A DNA stretch of 64,000 nucleotides from Owenia fusiformis (taxonomy: Eukaryota; Annelida; Polychaeta; Sabellida; Oweniidae): assembly GCA_903813345.2 (NCBI GenBank), contig CAIIXF020000007.1, positions 13,992,714-14,056,713 on the forward strand, given 5' to 3'. Below are positions 15,201-23,242 of this stretch, piece after piece. Numbering within the stretch: the stretch's first letter is position 1; every line of letters starts with the position of its first letter. Position numbers and translations under genes: made by a program. The notes below the pieces were generated by a model. It had not been told where the DNA came from and did no database searches. It worked only from the letters and a program-made list of their open reading frames with translations.

Positions 15201-16475
15201 GACATCTGACAAACATGGTCAGGACCTCCCAGAAAAAATTTCATGGATGATCACTAGTTTTTGAAAAAACTATTTTTACTCAAATTATTTGGATCGAAAC
15301 GCGAATCGACCACAATATAATATTGAAACTTCATATCTCAGTCAATAAAAGTCAGATTACCTTGTAATATGGTTTCTTTGCTTATATGTTTATTCTATGA
15401 AACCATAGAGATGGTGTGATTTTCAAGCAATTTCTGAAAAAAATCTACGACAATTCAGAATCAGGAGTAGATTACTGGGCCAGACGGGTTTGGTTATGTT
15501 AAGATACAATTATATGGGCAAATTCATATATATGTGAAATAGCTGTCAGGACTCTGGAACAGGACTGTTGCAAGGATGTTGCAAGGCTACCAGAGAATGC
15601 TATCAATCAATTAAATGCCATAAAACTATAATTTGCACGATTCATTCCGATGTGCTTTGAAATTGTTCTGACAGTTGGCATTAACAGTCAGGGGGAAGTT
15701 ATAGATTTAAGGAGTCTGGGTACATCTTCTAATTGATGAGCAACATACGTGGCAAAAAGAAGAAATCTTCGAAGGCAAATTGGATCGGAAATGTCCACCT
15801 TTCATCCTTTTCACGTCTAACCATCTTTCTTTTTACTCTATGTTTAACTTTATCGTCTTTGTTCTTCGAGTCGAGTCCCATTTCTTTTAGTAGCTGGTGA
15901 ATTGGTTTCATTGTTGCTGGTCCATGACGTGGTTGTGTTGAAGTGATGTTTTCATTAATGTTTGCTTCAATGTTTAGCTCGTAGATAGACTCTTTAAGCA
16001 AAGACAACAATATTATTCTAATCTTTTGATTCTTATTTAGCACAATATCTCCTTCGAATTGATCTTTAGATACGTTTACCAAATTTAAGATCTCATCTAA
16101 ATCGCTTTCAGATAGCTGATTGAGTAACCGATTTTGGTTGTCGCAGTTTTTATTTTTCTCTTGTAGGATATACATTCCTTCAGTCGTGTAGAGATTGTCA
16201 AATGTATAATTGCCGTGCACATCCGAAATATATCCAGCTACTTGCTCAGGAGCATTATTCAAAGCATCCAACGTATGTTTGTCTTTATCATATTTCGTTA
16301 GATTGATTGTAGTATCACCCGTTATTTCGTTGTTTTGAAGTGTTAGACAATAAAACATGAGTATACATTTGATATCCATCGCAACAACTGTTAAATCCAA
16401 ATCTAATACCACATGTTTACCAAGTTCTGTAATATATTTTATTTCATAGTAGCCGGGACAGAACAATTCCCAAGT
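1..16475 (-). CDS. Astacin-family (M12A) secreted zinc metalloprotease, multi-exon, incomplete at both ends
   Basis: Eight exons were joined by GT-AG sites with matching phases: 15749-16475, 13839-13962, 13652-13727, 11948-12151, 11446-11569, 6558-6698, 667-1275 and 1-244. The order of modules is a prodomain ending in a basic cleavage site (RVKRK), an astacin catalytic domain with the full zinc motif HEIGHALGLVHEQSRPDRN and Met-turn SVMHY, a Cys-rich EGF-like module, then at least three copies of an unassigned beta-rich repeat. Astacins are secreted or membrane proteases that cut matrix proteins and precursors, so an extracellular role after furin-type activation is inferred. The exon with the signal peptide was not found, and the 3' end lies beyond the left edge. 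Introns are large (up to 5.3 kb) and full of mobile elements. Family assignment is very secure; substrate is unknown. Confidence 0.9.
245..666. other. Intron, nothing recognised
   Basis: This AT-rich spacer lies between two astacin exons. I see no coding pattern, repeat or element in it. Confidence 0.6.
667..1275 (-). CDS. Astacin gene: exon with two copies of an unassigned C-terminal repeat
   Basis: The acceptor is aatgtttttag and the donor ctttg|gtatgt, with phase 1 at both ends. The exon encodes about 203 residues. Copy 1 (about 1022-1216) runs from GVFVLQAMEWNFKPVYKH to GQW. Copy 2 (about 695-904) runs from GAYRIAGSDDNGVPIYRKAN to HKWQV. Both follow a pattern of aromatic strand, six to eight residues, N-G/K-x-P-V/I-Y, then a W-rich second half. 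I do not recognise a named domain. A W-V-S-W-I-S-R-D linker with C-S-S-V-C lies between the copies. Confidence 0.8.
1945..2338. mobile_element. MITE-like element with an internal direct duplication
   Basis: The ends are inverted copies, AAAGGACGATTCTCGGTTTG at the left and its complement at the right. Inside, a segment of about 150 bp starting with GCATTATCCCTGCTTCGGAC occurs twice (about 1970-2130 and 2165-2315) with scattered differences. No coding capacity is seen. It lies in the 5.3 kb astacin intron. Confidence 0.7.
2339..3732. other. Intron sequence without recognised features
   Basis: Only short open frames without family resemblance are present. A GC-richer patch at about 3190-3330 has no identifiable origin. 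Confidence 0.5.
3733..5822 (+). repeat. Interspersed repeat, copy 1 (carries a mariner-like insertion)
   Basis: The segment aligns by eye with 17462-19216 from AAACTGTATCAAA to GATACAAAA. Shared blocks include CACATAGAATAGCG, TCACGTGACTTCAAATCTCG, GACAGCCTATGCGAGCGGGAA and a short degenerate array of GATGATGCGA/TTTCGCAT motifs at about 5680-5780. Copy 1 is interrupted by the element at 3881-4938, which copy 2 lacks at the same site. Confidence 0.85.
3881..4938 (-). mobile_element. Mariner-like element with long inverted repeats and a decayed transposase
   Basis: Terminal inverted repeats of about 200 bp begin CCAGGTCGTTCAATAAGTTA and are flanked by TA on both sides. The minus strand (about 4230-4500) shows remnants of a DDE transposase: DNAADHTAHIVQETITNNW, then, in another frame, YSPDDFAVFTRMKDQL, comparable to the mariner YSPDLAP-D-x-x-LF block. 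Frames are broken, so it cannot move by itself. The undisturbed site is preserved at about 18650 in the second repeat copy. Confidence 0.85.
6220..6410. repeat. Short tandem repeat of about 57 bp
   Basis: CTCATGATTGTAGC or a one-base variant recurs at about 6236, 6269, 6328 and 6386, with intervening ACTTGAATTACCTGTATGAG. The full unit is about 57 bp, with one shorter spacing. It lies just upstream (minus-strand downstream) of the astacin EGF-like exon. Confidence 0.75.
6558..6698 (-). CDS. Astacin gene: EGF-like exon
   Basis: This 141-nt exon lies between acceptor cccattag and donor tacg|gtatat and is in phase 1 at both ends, as expected of a shuffled module. It encodes ...WSECQHGGYRDPLNCSACRC followed by NDGWTGPLCD. 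C-x-x-G-G-Y-x-D-P-x-x-C-x-x-C-x-C-x-x-G-x-x-G-x-x-C is the Cys-rich module that commonly follows the catalytic domain in invertebrate astacins. Confidence 0.85.
6790..7030 (+). repeat. Interspersed repeat, plus-oriented copy
   Basis: The core CATCCCAAAAATTGCAACAG...ATGCAGTGGACAAATATGAAA matches the reverse complement of 11000-11245 over roughly 230 bp with scattered changes. The two copies lie head to head within one astacin intron. Confidence 0.8.
7031..8639. other. Intron sequence, no gene recognised
   Basis: AT-rich intron sequence. No coding pattern, tandem array or terminal repeat was recognised apart from weak similarity of 7265-7460 to the inverted stretch near 10500-10700. Confidence 0.4.
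8640..8890. repeat. G-tract repeat of the GGGCCC/AAGGCC family
   Basis: A run of about 17 G is followed by GGGCAAAT, GGGCCC and AAAAAATAAGACTT blocks that match the element at 38700-38902 (GGGCAAATTTTCGG, TTGGGCCCATAAAACC, AAAAAATAAGGCCTT). The terminal GGATCC-type ends seen in that copy are degraded here. Confidence 0.65.
9347..9800. repeat. Fold-back repeat with a shared short reading frame
   Basis: The arms (about 9347-9590 and 9595-9800) are inverted copies. They share GTAACAAAATGTC, TTGTAGGCAGAAT and TTTAATTCC-CACTTAAGTTA. Each arm encodes a similar peptide on its outward strand: KMSEHRRFDFSFF in one and KMSKRRKYDISFF in the other, both followed by VGRIPT. This looks like two head-to-head ends of a DNA transposon with a fragment of its gene start. 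Confidence 0.65.
9801..10999. other. Intron sequence, no gene recognised
   Basis: Several overlapping short frames on both strands at 9894-10223 are mutually exclusive and show no family pattern. The rest is AT-rich spacer. Confidence 0.4.
11000..11245 (-). repeat. Interspersed repeat, minus-oriented copy
   Basis: Inverted partner of 6790-7030. The minus-strand frame stays open through the core in this copy (NIPKIATVFKLVLYY...QWTNMKFHFLG) and most of it is open in the other copy too, but amino-acid changes are as frequent as silent ones, so coding function is not supported. Confidence 0.75.
11446..11569 (-). CDS. Astacin gene: C-terminal catalytic exon
   Basis: The exon starts after tttacag in phase 0 and ends at aatg|gtatgt in phase 1. 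It encodes AFSLDGEDTITSRNKIYLNT then MGQRVGLSFSDAMIFNFHYCN. The G-Q-R-x-G-L-S-x-x-D...Y-C ending is the standard close of an astacin domain. It is too short to stand out as an open reading frame and was found by following phase. Confidence 0.9.
11948..12151 (-). CDS. Astacin gene: zinc-binding exon
   Basis: This 204-nt exon is in phase 0 at both ends (acceptor gtctttcag, donor agg|gtataag). It encodes PGTIQHEIGHALGLVHEQ, followed by SRPDRNSYV and later SSVMHYNKR. All three zinc histidines, the catalytic glutamate, the RPDR signature of astacins and the Met-turn with the tyrosine ligand (SVMHY) are present, so the enzyme should be active. Confidence 0.95.
12152..13058. other. Intron 5' to the zinc-binding exon, nothing recognised
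   Basis: AT-rich sequence without coding or repeat structure, up to the palindrome array that starts at about 13059. Confidence 0.5.
13059..13600. repeat. Array of about ten 18-bp palindromes (GACCTTAGGCCTAAGGTC)
   Basis: Perfect or near-perfect copies of the self-complementary GACCTTAGGCCTAAGGTC occur at about 13191, 13230, 13282, 13325, 13373, 13420, 13464 and 13550, with decayed copies at about 13060, 13132 and 13580. Spacing is mostly 39-52 bp, with two alternating spacer types (one with ATGGTTCCTTATACA, one with TCGTCGATAT..CGTTT), giving a higher-order unit of roughly 90 bp. The array sits in a 1.5 kb intron of the astacin gene, about 50 bp from exon 13652-13727. Confidence 0.9.
13652..13727 (-). 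CDS. Astacin gene: middle catalytic exon
   Basis: This 76-nt exon runs from acceptor aatttgcag to donor ttg|gtaag. It encodes VCRSFIGKNPTGINDVRLSA then THCML, equivalent to the astacin stretch C-x-S-x-G-R-x-G-G-Q-x-x-x-L-x-x-x-C just ahead of the zinc motif. Phase 2 in and phase 0 out fit the neighbouring exons. Confidence 0.8.
13839..13962 (-). CDS. Astacin gene: N-terminal catalytic exon
   Basis: The exon lies between acceptor cttccag and donor ag|gtatga. It encodes ETIRMRILDGIREWEKLTCA followed by SFQEV and ...IRFITDE, which matches the start of astacin domains (helix ending in EWE, then TC-x-x-F, then the beta strand I-R-F). The first codon is completed by the previous exon (C+AA). Between I-R-F and the next cysteine the protein is about ten residues shorter than usual for the family, so a missed small exon or an alternative donor cannot be excluded. 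Confidence 0.8.
13963..15748. other. Intron between prodomain and catalytic exons
   Basis: A 113-residue minus-strand frame (14207-14548) has no recognisable pattern. The rest is AT-rich with no clear terminal repeats. Confidence 0.45.
15749..16475 (-). CDS. Astacin gene: prodomain exon
   Basis: This 727-nt exon begins after the acceptor ...aatatacag and ends at donor cac|gtatgt in phase 1. It encodes about 242 residues with YEIKYITELGKHVVLDLDL near the start, a stretch GYISD...TTEGMYILQEK in the middle, and KHRVKRKMVRREKDERWTFP at the end. The basic run is a likely furin-type site, and ERWTFPIQF resembles the mature N-terminus of astacins (RWPNGVIPY). At this length the prodomain is far longer than most astacin propeptides, and the YEI...G-Y-I...TTEG-Y pattern recalls prodomains of the ADAM/reprolysin (M12B) type. 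That resemblance is by eye. An in-frame ATG at 16493 exists, but nothing like a signal peptide follows it, so an upstream exon is expected. Confidence 0.75.
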
Positions 16476-16657
16476 CTGTATATTAGCTATCATTTCTTCA
16501 CTTTTAAGAGTTAAGTCACGACATTTTGCGTGTCTATTCCCTGGAGAAATCCTAACATAGAATTTATTTGGTTGTAATTATGATCCAATTTGTTAAAAAT
16601 AGGGAAAGAAATTAGAGAGTACATACAGACTTGGGAGTTGTTCTGTCCCGGTTACTA
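16445..16657. repeat. Imperfect inverted repeat copying the start of the prodomain exon
   Basis: The minus-strand start of the exon, ATACAGACTTGGGAATTGTT and the following CTGTCCCGGCTACTAT, reappears on the plus strand at about 16622-16657 with two mismatches in 36 bp. The copy includes the acceptor-like ATACAG. About 140 bp separate the arms, so the 5' end of the exon has an inverted partial copy beside it. Confidence 0.8.
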
Positions 16658-17461
16658 TATTACTTATACACCGTTGCTAATTCACACATTCGGAATATTT
16701 TTTAAGGTTTTATACGATACACTTTGTATACCATTGGTTGTTTTTCTTAACTTTGTTTTAATACTTTATTTAAACATCCTGATTTGTATTTCTGTACAAC
16801 TGTTCAAGTTGAGTAACCGAAATAGTGATACTAAGTATGAGACGCACTTGCAAATGTTGGATCAACTTAAAATCGCTTAGGACCATATATGTATATATGT
16901 TGTTGTTGTTGTTTCTATTTTATCAGAACTTCCAGAGTTTATTACTTTCTATATTCCAATAAAGGACCGCGATGTGTTTGTTCAGTAGAATGAATCGGAC
17001 TATCGGGGAAGTTTTTTCAGGCATTTCGCTTGTGTTTTTCATCTAAAAAACATCATTACACTTTAAAGCATTTTATTGACTATAAGATTACACCATAATT
17101 ATAATTTAAAAAATATTTTCACTTTCAAGGATTAACCCAGGTATTTTTATTTTTTATTTTTACTTTTTAAACTTCAGAGGGCTTGGAATCCTTGACTACG
17201 AACGTTTTTGAATAATATAAATGCTGTTTTAAATATAGGTTTCATGTATGTCAATAATTTCTCAAATTGTGTAGACTGTTAATCCCTAGAATATTCTCTT
17301 GGAGGGATTTCCCATATAAATCCAATGGTATAGTTCCAAGTAGATTTTGAGATAACAGGAAAGTTAATCTTTAATACACACCTTATTGGGTTGTGATATA
17401 AATCAAAGCAACCCAATACGGGAAATTTGTCATACAGGATTGCCTCACGTTGTTTCAAACC
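16658..17461. other. Intergenic or 5' intron sequence
   Basis: AT-rich. The missing 5' exon of the astacin gene would lie here or further right, but no convincing signal-peptide exon was found. Confidence 0.4.
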
Positions 17462-17489
17462 TTAAACTGTATCAAATTTGGGCATCTTA

Positions 17490-18573
17490 TACAGGGTGGT
17501 CCAAAAAAATGGGACACTCGTATTTCAAAAATAAATATTGATTTTCTTGATGAAAAAATGTCATATTATATACCAGTGGATAGGGAATTTACTTATCTTT
17601 AATTTGGTTTATCATAAATCCAAATTTATTATAATGTCTGTCAACCAGCGTCCATAATATAAATGACGTGATTTTCATTTCAAAACAGGTTTTCCAAATC
17701 TTACAAAAACAAGTTTTTACATAAACAGACGTTCAATATGTCCACCATTTTGATTAATTGTACCCCTCAATTTTGGCCTCAACTGGCCAATAGCATCATT
17801 GATATGCTGTTAAGACAATGAATTTGACTTCTCATTAATTCAATCCTGCTCTCAAGAGACTGAATAGATGTAATAGATCCATGGTACACCAATTCTGTTA
17901 GTTCGCCCCATACATGTATGGTAGTGGCAGACGTTTGGCGATCATGTGATCTGGGGGAGGCAGTGATTAGGGGGATGAATCTAGGCACATTTTCCTTTTA
18001 ACATTGATACTCTTGAGCATTCTATTGCTTGGAGCACAATATTGTTGGAAAATGTAATGATTCGAGAATGAGCTCATATCAGAATGGTCTAAAAACAACA
18101 TAATTGGATATTGCGAGGTCAACGTCTGCGACTACCACGTATTGGGAGAACTAACAGAATTGGTTTATCATGAACCCCTTACATCTACTCATTCCCTTAT
18201 TAAGGATAGACTTGCTGAGAAGTGGAATTCATTGTCTCAACAGAATATCAATGATGTTTTTGACCAGTTAAGGCCAAAATTGAGGGATATAATTGATCAA
18301 AATGGTGGACATACTGAACATCTGTTTGTGTAGATAAAGTTGACAAAAAGCTTGTTTTTGCAAGTTTTGGAAAACCTGTTTTGAAACTAAAATGACATCA
18401 TTTATATAACAGAAACTGGTTGACAGACATTACAATAAATTTGAACTTATGATATACCAAATTAAAGAAAAGTTAATTCCCTATCCACTGGTATATAATA
18501 TGAAATGTTTTCATCAAGAAAATCAATATTTATTTTTGAAATACGAGTGTCCCATTTTTTGGACCACCCTGTA
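17490..18573. mobile_element. Palindromic mariner-type element built from two transposase 3' ends
   Basis: The ends are TA-CAGGGTGGTCCAAAAAAAT and its complement, flanked by TA. The arms are several hundred bp long and each contains the same transposase C-terminus facing outwards: on the plus strand at 18142-18333 (FDQLRPKLRDIIDQNGGHTE, then a stop), and on the minus strand at about 17720-17960 with a frameshift. The middle of the gene is missing, so this is a non-autonomous fold-back derivative. Confidence 0.85.
18142..18333 (+). pseudogene. Mariner-type transposase, C-terminal fragment
   Basis: Sixty-three residues start within ELTELVYHEPLTSTHSL and end in DIIDQNGGHTEHLFV-stop, the usual layout of a transposase tail ahead of the terminal repeat. 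No catalytic residues remain. Confidence 0.6.
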
Positions 18574-19216
18574 TTTATGTGATATACACATAGAATAGCG
18601 TTTAATATGTTTATGTTACGTTTACACTCTATGTTTGTAAAATAACACTTGTACATGCGTATTTATGGATGCATTGTTTAAAAATGACAATTTTTAAAAT
18701 CTCGTGTGACTTTGGACTTTTTATGGAGGGCGCCGTATTGGAGAAACTAGGATGTTAAAGTCACGTGACTTCAAATCTCGCACCCTATGCAAGGTGCAAG
18801 TTGTTTGTGACAGCCTATGCGAGCGGGAACCATCCTTTGCGAGTTGAACAGAATACATGTGTAAAATTGACACATTTGTTCGAAATTTCCTTTGATCTGT
18901 GTTCATTTCTTTTAATATTCTATGCTACTTATAACACAATCCGTGTGACATTTCAACATTGCTTTTGATTTTTGCAAAGTGATTCGAGTCAAGTGTAACT
19001 TTTTGTGAGACACTTGAAAGAATCGGTGCGTGTGAATGAAAATAAGTAATGTAAGAAAATTAACTGTTGGTATAACATAGATTGATAATGGCATACGATG
19101 ATGCGAGTTACGCATGTGATGATGCGTATTTCGCATATTATGATGCGAGTCTCGAATCATAAAGTTCGATTTTTTACATGGATCATGTCATGTCCAATTT
19201 TGATACAAAAAAATCC

Positions 19217-20462
19217 ATATTCCCATTCTACCATCGGGTTTCTACATAAACTATTCCAATTCATGTCACAGAATAATGACATTTAATTTGAATTTTCAGT
19301 TATACTCGTATTTTACTCGTATATTTTAAAGCATGTTCAAGGTTGTCTCTATTTGCAGTATTTTAGATATTCTTTTTTGAAAGTTTAGTAAATTATTGCC
19401 CGACACTATTCAAAATGATTATTGTATTGAGTCTGATGAATGTGACTATGGTGCGGATCACAACCAGGATGTTAAAACATAACCTCAATTTTTAACCAAT
19501 GGAATTTAATGTTCGCTGACCTGCGACGTTTGTTATTGAAGGATGTTCAATTATGAGACAGTGATATATATGTGCAGTGCACCTGTTTATATGACAACAT
19601 TTGTGTAGTCGTGTTTAAGGCAAACGTTTAAAACCCAATCTCGATGTCCAAAGTCTCATTCTTCATAATTTAGAATATCTGCATTTCTTAACACCAAAGG
19701 CTTACAGGTAAATTTCATTTCATTTCAATCATCTATTTTGATTTGGTACTTCCCAGGATTTTTAAGTGTTTCTGAAAAGATCGGGCTAAATTCCAATTGA
19801 CATAATTTTAGAACGTTTTATCTTTTGAGGATCACAATTTTAATGTCAAATCACATTCAGCTTGTCAACAAGGCCATCTATTTCACCCCATGCAGACAGA
19901 TAGCGTAAATTACATTCCTATGATGCGAGACTCGACATTAAGCAGGAAACTTTCTTTACTGCCAATAAATGGTGAATGACAGTCACATTATGTTCTACAA
20001 GAATGAGAATAGCATGACATTTTGATTTTTCAACTCGTTTGAAAAGTGATAGCGGTGATTGAAATTACGATGTCAAGATAAACCGCAACCGAATATTTGT
20101 ATTTATTTGAAAAACACATCATATATCGAAGTTTTCAAAACAGAAAAATATGTATGAATAGTGAGGCTTACAGGTCCCATCCCCCCTGGTTGCGTTAACA
20201 TTTATTTCATGTATGTCATACAATTAATATTTGAAACACAAATATTATTCGGACTTATGATCGGTCATAAGTAAAACCTCAAGCTCATGACAGATTGTTA
20301 TAAAAGTTAATATCAATATGATGTTGATCGTTTGACCTTGACTTATTCTTCAATTGGAATGAACTTGTCCAAAGGCCTTGACAGGTCAACTACCTAGATA
20401 TTCACATTTGACCTTGAGATGAATTTGGCCAATGAACATTGACTTTGACCGGCCTTAGGTGA
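19217..20462. other. Intergenic region
   Basis: No gene recognised. At 20325-20460 several TGACCTTGA/TTTGACC half-site-like motifs cluster, and a perfect 16-bp palindrome TTAGGTGATCACCTAA lies at about 20455-20470. Function is not implied. Confidence 0.4.
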
Positions 20463-20924
20463 TCACCTAATCATGAGTCGCCGAGGGCCTAGGGCCAAAG
20501 TATCTTCCAAACTATATAACTTTGGTAGAACCACGGTAGAATATGATGTGATATTCAACTGTCTTATCTGATTAGCATGGCGATTGAATACCGGCAGATA
20601 TTTCATGACATATGTGATCAGGTTTTGACCAATCACATTGTATTTACTGTTCTTTGGTAGAATGTAATGAATGCAAATGTATTCTCCTAAATAAACACTA
20701 GTTTTTGTAAACAAAATGACGCTAGTGTTTGTATTATTCCCAGATATTTGTATGTTTTTTAGAAAAACGTAACGACTAACCCACCATATCCGTTTTCTTG
20801 ATTGCAGTCGATTGACTCTGTAAATGTAGGCCATCAAAACTACTTTGGGTTGCATTGGCCCAAAGATGTTCACTTTTATGGGATGCATATACGTTTGACA
20901 AAACGTAAATCGCAATAAGGTCAT
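20463..20924 (-). CDS. Unassigned open reading frame, 153 residues
   Basis: The frame has an ATG start and a TGA stop. The protein is basic with hydrophobic strands (for example QPKVVLMAYIYRVNRLQSRK and LGEYICIHYILPKNSKYNV). I recognise no family. It is longer than most chance frames in this AT-rich DNA, and could be a single-exon gene, an exon of an unrecognised gene or chance. It stands alone between the astacin and channel genes. Confidence 0.2.
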   Translation of the reverse strand: MTLLRFTFCQTYMHPIKVNIFGPMQPKVVLMAYIYRVNRLQSRKRIWWVSRYVFLKNIQISGNNTNTSVILFTKTSVYLGEYICIHYILPKNSKYNVIGQNLITYVMKYLPVFNRHANQIRQLNITSYSTVVLPKLYSLEDTLALGPRRLMIR

Positions 20925-21424
20925 TATGTTAATGCTTCACACAAATAATTCCGAAAATATGTGTCTGGGAGTATGTGCTATAATGTAGTAACACAGCCTT
21001 GTGACACAATCCAAATATTTGTTCATATTATCTTCCTGTCAATATATTCCTTCAACTATTAAACCCTTGATGCGCATGCCGCTCCTATATCCTGCTGAAT
21101 TTGAGGTTCTTCTTTCTTTATTTCACATTTCTTCTTTCTACTCAACTGGTTCTTCCAAATATTAGAAGCTGAAAACAAGACAACTAATTAAACTCTTATG
21201 TTCGAGACACATGAGTAAAACCTCACATTTGAGACACACAGTCTCATGTTCGACACACAAAATATTTAGTCCCTCAACTTTAACATGAATTAATTTTATG
21301 GATAATCATGTAAGTAAAGTAATATTCCGACTCAAAAGAATCATTCACTATACAATATATGTTAATCTTACTTAAAATAAAGTGTTGTGTTTCTCGTTGC
21401 ATTTATAAGAAGATGATGTGAGTG

Positions 21425-21800
21425 CATTATATGTCACTACACACCACAATGTGAATGCTGGAGGTCACCATGTTATCGTTGGAGTGCAATGCTGCAAAGC
21501 CTGAGAGTGTGTGGATCTCCTTTCAGTGCATAATATGTCACAAAACGCTACAAAGTATGTGCCCGATCGAGATCACCATTTTATCTTTGGAGTGCAATAC
21601 TACAAGGCCTGGGAATGTGTAGATGTCCTTTCAGTGCAAAATATGTCACAAAACGCTACAAAGTATGTGCCCGATCGGGATCACCATTTTATCTTTGGAG
21701 TGCAATACTACAAGGCCTGGGAATGTGTAGATGTCCTTTCAGTGCAAAATATGTCACAAAACGCTACAAAGTATGTGCCCGATCGGGATCACCATTTATC
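21425..21800 (+). repeat. 108-bp tandem repeat (minisatellite)
   Basis: TATGTCACAAAACGCTACAAAG recurs with a period of 108 bp at about 21534, 21642 and 21750, with a decayed copy near 21427. The unit is a multiple of three and lacks stops, so two frames stay open across it; this is a by-product of the repeat. Diverged copies continue at 22660-22990 and 24000-24130. Confidence 0.9.
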
Positions 21801-21810
21801 CTTCAGCACC

Positions 21811-22660
21811 CAATTAAAGAGAGATATACAGGGTGTCCAATAAATAAGGTAAAAGATATTGTAACTTTCTTAATATGGCATCAATCTTGATGAAATTTTC
21901 AGAGTCTGTAGCCCAAAAGAGAGAGGTTGAATAGGCATAAGAAATGTATAGCTAGAGATGGACATGATGTTGAATAGCTTATTTTCATAACAATGGGACT
22001 TTAGGACTGTTTTTATATTGTATTTGTGGTAGTAATAGACCTGAAAGTATGAATAAAGCTATCAGAAAGAATAAATATGTTTTAGAAACTTGTGTCGTAA
22101 ACAAACTTGCCCCACCTTTTTGTTGTTTCGGTTGCTATAGCAACCACAACTCTGGCCAATCAAATAGGAGACGCTTTAACTTTACAGAATAAAGATAAAA
22201 AGGTTTGGGCTACAAACCCTGAAAATTTCATCAAGATTGGTGTAATATTAAGAAAGTAACAATATCTTTCACTTTATTTATTGGACACCCTGTAGATACA
22301 GATATAGCAAGTAGCTGGCTAAAGTTATAGCGAGTAGGCTAAACAAAAAAAATGTTTCAATTTTAGAATATTTTTGGCTCATGTCATTCCTTGTCATATC
22401 TATTTTCTAAAAATCGATTTTTACAATAATGTATTATTTTTCTATAAGAATGGTAACCATTATTATAATTTGGGAGAATTTAAACATTTTCACTCATTTT
22501 TGCACTTGGAATCATTAATAACTTCACCAATTTATAACATATTTTGAATCTATTGGGAGATATTGTATTTGATATTGTAAGGAATAGATTGATAGGTTAA
22601 TTATACATGTTGCTTGTAATTTTGTCACCCCTTATAGATCAGATTCTGCCTTTACTTAAT
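21811..22660 (+). repeat. Interspersed repeat R2, copy 1 (interrupted by a MITE)
   Basis: The segment from TTAAAGAGAGA to CAGATTCTGCCTTTA matches the reverse complement of 38188-38590. The MITE at 21827-22294 splits it; the other copy reads through nearly unbroken (AAAGAGAGAATCAGATATAG). Confidence 0.8.
21827..22294. mobile_element. Tc1/mariner-type MITE
   Basis: The ends read TA-CAGGGTGTCCAATAAATAA and its complement. TIRs are about 75 bp (AAAATTTCATCAAGATTG shared), with TA on each side. It is 468 bp including the TA duplications and has no coding sequence. Confidence 0.85.
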
Positions 22661-22990
22661 ATCACTAATGTTATCCTTCAGAGCAAAGTTTGACAGTAAT
22701 CTAGTATACGTTCGACAAAGTGACACCTGTACAGATACACTATCAGAGTCAACGCTTAATGTCACAAAACGCTACAACTTAGGTACCATGGTACTTTTCA
22801 GTGTCCGATATCACCATGTTATTCTTTTCAGTGCAAAATCAGACAGTATATACCACAAAGTGATGCCTGCATGGATTTACTGTCGGCACTGCATATATCA
22901 TGAAACGCTACAACATAGGTGCCCGATATCACCGTGTTATCTTGCAGTGCCCGATATAACCATGTTATCCATCAGTGTAAAACGAAACAG
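22660..22990 (+). repeat. Diverged copies of the 108-bp minisatellite
   Basis: TGTCACAAAACGCTACAAC, GGTGCCCGATATCACC and TTATCCTTCAG/TTATCCATCAG blocks recur, showing that the array once extended across this region before later insertions. Confidence 0.6.
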
Positions 22991-23242
22991 CATATACCAC
23001 AAAGAAATAATCCATTAAATTAACTAATCTCTATTTTGGAAACTGACCTCTTAAGTAAAGAATTAAGCAAGATATATTATTGTATTGTCTTTAATGTCTC
23101 ATATTATTGTATTGTTCTATTGTATTATAGCATTGCATGTTTGTACCACTTTGAATGCTCATAGTTGTTCATTTATATTGTAAACGTAATTATGGGCAGT
23201 TATACATACACTCCTTTGGGTGTCAAAGTCGGTATAATGTTG

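Larger units (their letters stand above)
17462..19216 (+). repeat. Interspersed repeat, copy 2 (carries a different mariner-type insertion)
   Basis: Same family as 3733-5822. It is continuous at the point where copy 1 has its insertion (ACACTTGTACATGCG near 18650), but is itself interrupted at 17490-18573, where copy 1 reads straight through (GGACATCTTATATTTATGTG). Confidence 0.85.

Noticed and set aside
21511-21890. 110- and 91-codon frames made of repeated peptides
   Set aside because: They are by-products of the 108-bp minisatellite. Both frames are equally open and the second ends inside a MITE.
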